From positions 496,001-560,000 of the forward strand of contig NZ_ASWB01000002.1 in the NCBI RefSeq assembly GCF_000407445.1: a stretch of 64,000 nucleotides of DNA, in the 5' to 3' direction. The notes beneath the pieces are model-generated. The model had not been told where the DNA came from and made no database searches. It worked only from the letters and a program-made list of their open reading frames with translations. Source of the stretch: Enterococcus moraviensis ATCC BAA-383 (GTDB lineage Bacteria; Bacillota; Bacilli; Lactobacillales; Enterococcaceae). The translations under genes were made by a program, and so were the position numbers. Positions 53,635 to 60,217 of this stretch are shown here, one piece after another. Each line of letters opens with the position of its first letter. Position 1 is the stretch's first letter.

Positions 53635-54834
53635 ATGAACGAAACAAAAGAGAATATCAAACATGATTTAGACTATTATCAACCAGGGATCAGGCAGTTG
53701 TATTTAAAATATTATCAAAAGTATTTAATTCTACTACTTGCAGGAATGATGCTGACTGTCAGTGGGATCGGTTTGTCGGAATCATTTTTAAGATGGTTGT
53801 TGGTGTTATTATTTTTAATTGAAGTTGGTTCAGTTATTTATTTGCTGCGTTATATCCGTGGGGAAGCGTTTGATGTGTATTTTCAACAAATCAAGAAGCA
53901 GTTACCTAATGAATTTCAGGAGATTAAGTCTCTTGACGTTCAGGAAGACGATCAGGCCTATTATTTTATAGGTGAGCAAGAATTATTTGTAAAGTTAAAA
54001 AAGAAAAATACGAGAAACTTTCCATCAAAAATCAGACAATATACTCTTTTAGTTGGTTCTTCAGACGATGTAAATAAAAAGATGTTAGAAGAACCACTGC
54101 AATTTTTTTATTACGATATTACACAAATAAAATATTCATCTAACTATAAAAAAGAGCTATTAAAAAATACTGATTTTATTGCCAAACGTAATAAAAGAAG
54201 ACTTAAATCAGTGCTGATACTGATTTTGTTTCTTACAGTTGTTGGGGCTGTTATCTACCTTGGCGCAAAAAAATATTTAAATAATGAGACTAAAGCCATT
54301 TTTGAAGGGCAAGTCGAAAATGAGTATAAGGATACTATCGATCAAAAAATGCAAGTAAGTATAAAAGAATTAGCCGTTACAAATGAAAACGAAACGATTA
54401 CAATACAAGTGCCAAAGTACTACAGTGAAGAAAAGGGGGAGTTGATTTCTGTAGATGATATAGAGGGAAACTCGAGCAAAGCCTTTGCTTGTGATACATT
54501 TTATGTGTCGATTTTTATGAGTAAATCGACCAATGCTGCTAGTTTATCTGAATTTATGGACCAAGTTTTAGAAGATGGTGAGAAGGGGTATCGAAAGGAA
54601 AAAATACATCCTGATCTATTCAAGAATGAGTATGTCATTACAACAAAAACGAATCAAGTGGATCAACTTGAAACAAGTAATTATACGACCTATTTTTTCG
54701 AAACAGATAAAAATTATGGTTGGATCATATGTGAGCTTGAAGGGCCAACTAAACAGGCTGAGTTTGATTTAGAGCAACAAGTGAATGAAATATTGCAATC
54801 AGTCGTGTTGGATACAAAACAGTCAGTAATCTGA
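53635..54834 (+). CDS. Membrane protein of unknown function
   Basis: A 399-residue protein not recognised. Two close N-terminal helices (about 29-67) precede a cytosolic beta-rich domain (about 75-180). A third helix (about 190-212) and an extracellular domain of about 185 residues follow. The N-terminal half is reminiscent of YcxB-like proteins, but this is weak. ATG 53635 follows GGGAG; a GTG six bases earlier is possible. Confidence 0.65.
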   Translation: MNETKENIKHDLDYYQPGIRQLYLKYYQKYLILLLAGMMLTVSGIGLSESFLRWLLVLLFLIEVGSVIYLLRYIRGEAFDVYFQQIKKQLPNEFQEIKSLDVQEDDQAYYFIGEQELFVKLKKKNTRNFPSKIRQYTLLVGSSDDVNKKMLEEPLQFFYYDITQIKYSSNYKKELLKNTDFIAKRNKRRLKSVLILILFLTVVGAVIYLGAKKYLNNETKAIFEGQVENEYKDTIDQKMQVSIKELAVTNENETITIQVPKYYSEEKGELISVDDIEGNSSKAFACDTFYVSIFMSKSTNAASLSEFMDQVLEDGEKGYRKEKIHPDLFKNEYVITTKTNQVDQLETSNYTTYFFETDKNYGWIICELEGPTKQAEFDLEQQVNEILQSVVLDTKQSVI

Positions 54835-54904
54835 CGTTGAAAATAGGACAGAACCAAAGTATTTATTGGTGAAACTGTTCCATTTAGCGTGTCGTTTCAA
54901 ATAG

Positions 54905-54951
54905 AGAGCCTAGGACAAAACGGATGTTTAGTTTTGTCCTAGGCTTTTTTA
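54905..54951. terminator. Bidirectional terminator
   Basis: AGCCTAGGACAAAAC / GTTTTGTCCTAGGCT stem with T6, between convergent genes. Confidence 0.9.
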
Positions 54952-54971
54952 CTATAAAAAATTGAATAGCT

Positions 54972-55730
54972 TTAGTTCGCAAATAGTTGAATAATTTGAT
55001 TTAAGGTTTGGGCAGCGGATTCTCCAGCGCGTTCATTATAGTATGCAGCAAATCGTTCATCGCCCACATACATTTGTCCAAGACCTTTGTGCAATTCAAT
55101 TGAGTAGTTTGGCGTAGTATACTGTAACCACTCCTGATGTTTTAAGAAAACAGTCTTGGCTTCTTGGGACTTATAGTCTTGTGTTTTTAGAACGATTTTT
55201 AAGGAATCAATCAATTCTTTTTCAGCCATTTCCATATGTTTAAATTCTTCTTCACTTAAATTCAACCAGTTTTTATTAGATGCACCCACTCGTTCTTCTC
55301 CATATTTTTCACGTATTTCATTTCCAAATTTTTGTTCATTTTCTTTTAACATATCTTGTTTGAATCCTATAAATTTTTCTTGTTCAGTCATGGTTATTTC
55401 TCCTTTTTGATACCGGATTGTTTTTTCTACAGTGAGGATAAGATGATCGATTTGCTGACGTTTTTTCAGCAATTGCTGATAGTGATCTTGTAACGCAGAT
55501 TGGGCATCATAATTTGGTGTGTCTAATAATAGTTGAATGTCCTCTAGTTTCATATCCAAAGAACGGTAAAAGAGAATCTGCTGCAGTCTGTCGATTTCTT
55601 TTGTTTCATAAATACGATAACCAGAAGAGTTGATACGCGCTGGTTTCAATAGATCGATCTCATCATAATAACGTAAAGTGCGAGTACTGATTCCTGATAA
55701 TTCAGCAATTTTTTTGATTGTATAGGCCAT
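54972..55730 (-). CDS. MerR-family regulator with TipAS domain
   Basis: A 252-residue regulator. It has an N-terminal MerR helix-turn-helix (KKIAELSGISTRTLRYYDEIDLLKP), a linker helix (about 75-115) and a C-terminal TipAS-like antibiotic-recognition domain (about 130-250, 'LYVGDERFAAYYNERAGESAAQTLNQII'). TipAL relatives bind thiopeptide-type or other bulky drugs and activate promoters by DNA untwisting. The gene's own promoter has the 19-bp MerR spacer and operator, so it is probably autoregulated. No efflux gene is next to it. Confidence 0.9.
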   Translation of the reverse strand: MAYTIKKIAELSGISTRTLRYYDEIDLLKPARINSSGYRIYETKEIDRLQQILFYRSLDMKLEDIQLLLDTPNYDAQSALQDHYQQLLKKRQQIDHLILTVEKTIRYQKGEITMTEQEKFIGFKQDMLKENEQKFGNEIREKYGEERVGASNKNWLNLSEEEFKHMEMAEKELIDSLKIVLKTQDYKSQEAKTVFLKHQEWLQYTTPNYSIELHKGLGQMYVGDERFAAYYNERAGESAAQTLNQIIQLFAN

Positions 55731-55753
55731 CTATTTCCCTCCTGTATGAAACT

Positions 55754-55784
55754 AGCATAAACCTTTACTTAACGTGAAGGTCAA
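55754..55784 (-). promoter_or_regulatory. MerR-type autoregulated promoter
   Basis: Minus strand: TTGACC (55784-55779), a 19-base spacer, TATGCT (55759-55754). The inverted repeat ACCTTTAC-N5-GTGAAGGT (55761-55781) fills the spacer, the arrangement MerR-family activators require. Confidence 0.88.
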
Positions 55785-55914
55785 GTCTTTTATATAGAAT
55801 AACACAATTTTTATTTTAGAAACTCCTTTTTTTGATTTACAAAGGGTCAATGAAAGAGTAAAATTTTTAGGTAGAGCTATCAGGACAAGTAAAATAAGTA
55901 AAGGAGCTGAGCTA

Positions 55915-56271
55915 ATGAAACTAATTGAAACACCAATCAAAAAAAACTTGGATTTAGAATACTTTTATCCTAATATTACTAAGTTTGTTTTTGGGACAAA
56001 AGCAATCAAATTCTTTAAATTATATGCATTAGACCGTACTCAAATTGTCTACGCTGATGCATTTGATAAAATCGATATCATTATGATCAATACCAAAAAG
56101 AAAATCAATAAAAGGGAAATCGATTTTGTAATCAAAAAATTGTTAAATGCCACGCGAGATGAGGTCACTGTTCATATTGGGATAAAAAACGAAATGCAGC
56201 AAAAAGGCTATTCTTTTAGTGCGCCCAGAAAAGATATCATCGTGATCCAAAAAGAGGTAGAACCATCATAA
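55915..56271 (+). CDS. Small conserved protein, DUF1827-like (tentative)
   Basis: A 118-residue soluble alpha/beta protein (start MKLIETPIKK; IDIIMINTKKKINKREIDFVIKKLL in the middle). Size and pattern recall the DUF1827 family of lactic acid bacteria, but I cannot confirm this by eye. RBS AAAGGAG. Own terminator; no functional clue in the neighbours. Confidence 0.6.
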   Translation: MKLIETPIKKNLDLEYFYPNITKFVFGTKAIKFFKLYALDRTQIVYADAFDKIDIIMINTKKKINKREIDFVIKKLLNATRDEVTVHIGIKNEMQQKGYSFSAPRKDIIVIQKEVEPS

Positions 56272-56275
56272 AAAA

Positions 56276-56325
56276 CGAAACTCTTGAGCAAACCGCATAG
56301 TTGGTTTCCTCAAGAGTTTTTTTAA
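56276..56325. terminator. Terminator
   Basis: AAACTCTTGAG / CTCAAGAGTTT stem with AAACC/GGTTT inside, followed by T7. Confidence 0.85.
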
Positions 56326-56423
56326 AAGAAGAGCCAAAAATCATTAGAAGAAACGAGAAAATCAGTATGATTTCTATTCTAACTTTGATAGAATGAAAAG
56401 AGGAATGAAAGGAAGCGTGAATA

Positions 56424-56831
56424 GTGAAAGAATTGTTTCATAAATATAAAGAAGTCATTTCATATTTAGTCTTTGGTGTCGCAACAACAATCGTTAATAT
56501 CGTTATTTTCTTCGTCTGTAAAGATATTTTAGGGATTGATTATAAGGTAAGTAATGCAATCGGTTGGTTTTTATCTGTCCTCTTTGCATTTTTTACAAAT
56601 AAGTATTTTGTTTTTGCTAGTAATCATGAGGATTTCGGTTCTTTTATCAAAGAAATGCTTTTATTTTACTGGTATCGAATTTTGTCATTTGTCGTAGATA
56701 TGGCTTTGATGGTATTAATGATAGAAGTGATGCAGATATCTGATTTCTGGGCAAAAATGGTTACGCAAGTCGCGGTTGTTGTATTGAATTACTTTTTCAG
56801 TAAATTTTTTATCTTTAAGAAAAAAGCATAA
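56424..56831 (+). CDS. GtrA family polyisoprenyl-phosphate-sugar flippase
   Basis: A 135-residue protein with four helices and the GtrA pattern: 'EVISYLVFGVATTIVNIVIFF', 'NAIGWFLSVLFAFFTNKYFVF', and the C-terminal 'QVAVVVLNYFFSKFFIFKKK'. GtrA proteins are thought to move undecaprenyl-phosphate sugars across the membrane. It could serve the GT2/YfhO/GT39 set about 4 kb upstream, although it is a separate transcription unit. GTG start. Confidence 0.9.
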   Translation: MKELFHKYKEVISYLVFGVATTIVNIVIFFVCKDILGIDYKVSNAIGWFLSVLFAFFTNKYFVFASNHEDFGSFIKEMLLFYWYRILSFVVDMALMVLMIEVMQISDFWAKMVTQVAVVVLNYFFSKFFIFKKKA

Positions 56832-56862
56832 TAGAATCAGTTCATAGTTAAAAAAACAGTTT

Positions 56863-56874
56863 TTTGCTATAATA
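56863..56874 (+). promoter_or_regulatory. Extended -10 promoter of pncB
   Basis: TTTTTTGCTATAAT: a TG-n-TATAAT extended -10 about 42 bases before the pncB start; no good -35. Confidence 0.6.
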
Positions 56875-56915
56875 GATAGTAAAATTCTAGAAAAAATAAA
56901 GGATGGCACAGTCAA

Positions 56916-58388
56916 ATGAAAAAAGTTTACGATGATGATAGCTTAACATTACATACAGATCTATATCAAATCAACATGATGCAAACGTATTGGAAATTAG
57001 GTAGAGCAGATTTACATTCTGTCTTTGAATGTTATTTTCGAGAAATGCCTTTTAATCATGGTTATGCTATTTTTGCTGGTTTAGAGCGATTAGTTGATTA
57101 TTTAGAGAATCTAACCTTTACAGAAAACGATATTGCGTATCTTAGAGAAGTAGAAGAGTATCCAGAAGATTTTTTAACCTATTTAAAAGAATTTGAATTC
57201 AAATGTACGGTTCGTTCGGCACTTGAAGGTGATTTGGTGTTCAATAATGAACCATTGATCCAAGTAGAAGGACCGTTAGCTCAATGTCAATTGATAGAAA
57301 CAGCCTTATTGAATATGGTTAACTTCCAAACACTGATTGCAACAAAAGCAGCAAGAATCAAGTCAGTCATTGGTGATGATCCGTTGATGGAATTTGGAAC
57401 GCGTCGTGCACAAGAATTAGATGCGGCTGTTTGGGGCACGCGGGCGGCGTTTATTGGAGGTGCTGATGCGACAAGTAATGTTCGTGCAGGGAAAATTTTC
57501 GGGATACCTGTCAGTGGTACGCATGCACACTCGTTGGTACAGTCTTACGGAAATGATTATGATGCGTTTTCAGCTTACGCACAAACACATAAAGATTGTG
57601 TCTTTTTAGTCGATACGTATGATACATTGAAGTCAGGTGTACCAAGTGCGATCCAAGTAGCCAAAGAAATGGGCGATAAAATCAACTTCCTTGGTGTTCG
57701 CTTGGACAGTGGCGATATGGCTTATATTTCTAAAAGAGTGCGTGAACAATTGGATGAAGCTGGTTATACAGAGGCTAAAATATATGCATCGAATGATTTG
57801 GATGAAAGTACTATTTTAAGTTTAAAAATGCAAAAAGCAAAAATCGATGTTTGGGGCGTTGGAACAAAATTGATCACAGCGTATGACCAACCAGCTTTAG
57901 GTGCAGTATTCAAACTAGTTTCAATTGAAGACAAAGAGGGTCGGATGAAAGATACAATCAAACTTTCTAGTAACGCAGAAAAAGTAACCACCCCTGGAAA
58001 AAAACAAGTTTGGCGCATTACCCGTAAATCAGATCAAAAATCTGAAGGAGACTATGTGACATTGTGGGATGAAGATCCTCGTGAGCAAGAAGAAATCTAT
58101 ATGTTCCATCCTGTGCATACATTCATTAACAAAACCGTTCGAGATTTTGAAGCAAGAGCTGTTTTACAAGAAATATTTGTTGATGGAAAACGCGTGTATG
58201 ATATGCCAACTTTAGAAGAAATCAAAAGTTATGCAAAAGATAACCTTGATTCCTTATGGGAAGAGTATAAACGGGATTTAAATCCGCAAAAGTATCCTGT
58301 AGATCTATCTACAGAATGTTGGAATCATAAAATGCGTTTGCTTGAAAAAGTACGTGTAGATGTAAAAGCATTGACTGAAAGCAAATAA
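56916..58388 (+). CDS. pncB: Nicotinate phosphoribosyltransferase
   Basis: A 490-residue type II enzyme making nicotinate mononucleotide from nicotinate and PRPP in the NAD salvage pathway. Visible are the N-terminal 'DSLTLHTDLYQINMMQTYW', the substrate region EFGTRRAQELDAAVWGTRAAFIGG, GTHAHSLVQSYG, and the phosphate-binding 'LGVRLDSGDMAYISKRVR'. It pairs with the downstream nadE, which makes the final NAD step. Confidence 0.95.
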   Translation: MKKVYDDDSLTLHTDLYQINMMQTYWKLGRADLHSVFECYFREMPFNHGYAIFAGLERLVDYLENLTFTENDIAYLREVEEYPEDFLTYLKEFEFKCTVRSALEGDLVFNNEPLIQVEGPLAQCQLIETALLNMVNFQTLIATKAARIKSVIGDDPLMEFGTRRAQELDAAVWGTRAAFIGGADATSNVRAGKIFGIPVSGTHAHSLVQSYGNDYDAFSAYAQTHKDCVFLVDTYDTLKSGVPSAIQVAKEMGDKINFLGVRLDSGDMAYISKRVREQLDEAGYTEAKIYASNDLDESTILSLKMQKAKIDVWGVGTKLITAYDQPALGAVFKLVSIEDKEGRMKDTIKLSSNAEKVTTPGKKQVWRITRKSDQKSEGDYVTLWDEDPREQEEIYMFHPVHTFINKTVRDFEARAVLQEIFVDGKRVYDMPTLEEIKSYAKDNLDSLWEEYKRDLNPQKYPVDLSTECWNHKMRLLEKVRVDVKALTESK

Positions 58389-58416
58389 AGAACAACGAGC
58401 GATATTGATTTTTAGA

Positions 58417-58516
58417 AAAGGGAAACAAGAATCGTGGCAAAGAATGCCACCTTCGATTTTTCGTATTGCCCTTTCAAGGCTGGATGAGTCCGTTTCACTT
58501 TTAAAATAGGAGGAAT
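58417..58516 (+). promoter_or_regulatory. Structured leader of nadE, related to the opuA leader
   Basis: Stems AAAGGG/CCCTTT (58417-58422 / 58469-58474), AAGAATC/GATTTTT and apical GTGGCA/TGCCAC (58434-58439 / 58445-58450), then GCTGGATGAG (58479-58488) and TTTTAAAATA ending at the nadE SD. The stems differ in sequence from the opuA copy but keep pairing, which points to a functional RNA. Identity unknown. Confidence 0.6.
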
Positions 58517-58521
58517 GTTCT

Positions 58522-59349
58522 ATGGTGTCACTACAAAAAGCAATTATTGAAGAATTAGGTGTAAAATCTCAGATTGATCCACAAGAAGAAATCCGCAAAA
58601 GTATCGAGTTTATGAAGAGCTACTTATATAAGTATCCTTTTTTAAAAACCTTTGTCTTAGGAATAAGTGGAGGACAAGATTCGACATTAGCAGGTCGTCT
58701 AGCTCAATTGACAATGGAAGAAATGCGCGCGGAAACAAAAGATGAACACTATCAATTTGTTGCTGTTCGACTGCCGTATGGTGAGCAAGCAGACGAGGCG
58801 GATGCAAAAAAAGCATTGGATTTTATCCAACCAGATGTTTCATTGCGGGTGAATATCAAACCTGCAATTGACGCTGGTGTTTTATCTCTTGATGAATCAG
58901 GTATTTCAATTAGTGATTTTAATAAAGGAAATATGAAAGCACGCCAAAGAATGATTGTTCAATATGCAATTGCTGGAGAAAAAGCTGGAGCTGTCATTGG
59001 AACAGATCATGCAGCTGAAAATATTACTGGTTTTTATACAAAATATGGTGACGGTGGAGCAGATATTTTACCTTTATTCCGTTTGAACAAACGTCAAGGA
59101 AAAGCATTATTAAAGGAATTGGGTGCACCATCAGAGTTATATATGAAAGTCCCAACGGCAGATTTAGAAGATGATAAGCCTTTGGTAGCGGACGAAGTAG
59201 CTTTAGGTGTAACGTATGATGATATCGATGATTACTTAGAGGGAAAAAAGGTATCAGAGAAAGCAAAAAACACAATTGAAGGTTGGTATCAAAAAACACA
59301 ACATAAACGACATATGCCAATTTCAATTTTTGATGATTTTTGGAAATAA
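58522..59349 (+). CDS. nadE: Ammonia-dependent NAD+ synthetase
   Basis: A 275-residue homodimeric NAD synthetase that amidates nicotinate adenine dinucleotide. The P-loop is [14 protein letters not shown] (about residue 47); later motifs are [26 protein letters not shown] and [10 protein letters not shown]. The length matches the NH3-dependent form with no glutaminase domain. AGGAGG precedes the ATG. It follows pncB by 133 bases, which are occupied by the structured leader. Confidence 0.96.
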   Translation: MVSLQKAIIEELGVKSQIDPQEEIRKSIEFMKSYLYKYPFLKTFVLGISGGQDSTLAGRLAQLTMEEMRAETKDEHYQFVAVRLPYGEQADEADAKKALDFIQPDVSLRVNIKPAIDAGVLSLDESGISISDFNKGNMKARQRMIVQYAIAGEKAGAVIGTDHAAENITGFYTKYGDGGADILPLFRLNKRQGKALLKELGAPSELYMKVPTADLEDDKPLVADEVALGVTYDDIDDYLEGKKVSEKAKNTIEGWYQKTQHKRHMPISIFDDFWK

Positions 59350-59376
59350 GGGATAAAGATCTAAAAGATATTGTTA

Positions 59377-59419
59377 GTGCGAACCTCAAGTGCCCATAAA
59401 ATTACTAGAGGATCCGCAC
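59377..59419 (+). other. Hairpin in the nadE 3' region
   Basis: GTGCG-aa-CCTC ... GAGG-atc-CGCAC: two short stems with an internal loop and a 20-base apical loop, just after nadE and before the terminator. No T-run of its own. Possible 3' UTR element. Confidence 0.45.
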
Positions 59420-59431
59420 CAATAATCGAAA

Positions 59432-59471
59432 GAAAAATGAGCTGATTTCGTTGTTTTTTCTCATTTTTTTT
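59432..59471 (+). terminator. Terminator after nadE
   Basis: AAAAATGAG / CTCATTTTT stem followed by T-run. Confidence 0.7.
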
Positions 59472-59544
59472 TAATGTTATGTAGATTTACGTGGAAAATT
59501 AGTTGTTGGAATCGATTATAAGAGATACTATCGACTTTTTCACG
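59472..59544 (+). promoter_or_regulatory. CRISPR leader
   Basis: AT-rich stretch directly before the first intact repeat; the degenerate end of the array is on the other side, so this is the leader side. No gene is seen between the nadE terminator and the array. Confidence 0.55.
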
Positions 59545-59918
59545 GTCTCACTCTGTTATGGAGTGAGTGGATTGAAATCTAGTTGGTTTGGTCAAACGTT
59601 TTTTGGCTTAGAGTCTCACTCTGTTATGGAGTGAGTGGATTGAAATTAAGGTTCGTCAACTCCAAAGCTAATTCCGGATGTCTCACTCTGTTATGGAGTG
59701 AGTGGATTGAAATTGATGATGACCTACCCTTTTAAGGAGAGAAAACGTCTCACTCTGTTATGGAGTGAGTGGATTGAAATAAAACTTGTATTAAGTCTGA
59801 AAATCTGTGAATGGGTGTCTCACTCTGTTATGGAGTGAGTGGATTGAAATTAAATACCCATGTAATTCACGGCCACTTACTAATGTCTCACTCTGTTATG
59901 GAGTGAGTGGATTGAAAT
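59545..59918 (+). CRISPR. Orphan CRISPR array, type I-C-like repeat, 6 repeats / 5 spacers
   Basis: Six identical 34-base repeats begin GTCTCACTCTGTTATGGAGT and end GTGGATTGAAAT, at 59545, 59613, 59680, 59747, 59817 and 59885. Spacers are 34, 33, 33, 36 and 34 bases and all unlike. The repeat contains a CTCACTC/GAGTGAG stem and the 3' tag GTGGATTGAAAT typical of type I-C, close to the I-C repeat of Streptococcus pyogenes as I recall it. No cas gene lies anywhere in the window. Confidence 0.96.
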
Positions 59919-59925
59919 CATGTAT

Positions 59926-59950
59926 GTCTCACTCTAACATGAAGTGAGAC
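59926..59950 (+). repeat. Degenerate terminal repeat or palindrome
   Basis: GTCTCACT-N9-AGTGAGAC. It shares the first ten bases of the CRISPR repeat but then diverges and completes a perfect palindrome instead. Marks the trailer end of the array. Confidence 0.75.
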
Positions 59951-60217
59951 TACTCGAAGTACACACAAGTCCTTATGCAATGATAAGCCCATCCACTATT
60001 AAACCGAACTATATTTTACGATTCAAGCGAATATCATGAGATAAAAAGAAAGACTAAATACTTAGTCTTTCTTTTTTTACAGCGACTATTTTGATAAAAC
60101 ACCTTCATTTTGTTCAAATGGTTAAAAAAAGTGTAAAATTGAACTAGTTATCTGAAATGATTGATAAATTACTCTACAATTAATCTAACTATAGTAATTA
60201 AGAAGGTGAATGAAATC
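59951..60217. other. Gap between CRISPR array and P-type ATPase gene
   Basis: Contains a strong terminator (AAAGAAAGACTAA-atac-TTAGTCTTTCTTT with T-run, 60043-60079) that could end CRISPR transcription, then the promoter region of the ATPase gene. No cas remnant is seen. Confidence 0.6.
60043..60079 (+). terminator. Terminator downstream of the CRISPR array
   Basis: AAAAAGAAAGACTAA / TTAGTCTTTCTTTTT stem with 4-base loop. Confidence 0.88.

Noticed and set aside
58479-58500. Hammerhead ribozyme core before nadE
   Set aside because: CTGGATGAGTCCG resembles the CTGATGAGTCCG core, but has an inserted G and no matching GAAA/stem arrangement; the opuA copy departs further.
59545-59918. CRISPR spacers targeting sequences in this window
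   Set aside because: No obvious match of any spacer to the rest of the window was noticed by eye.
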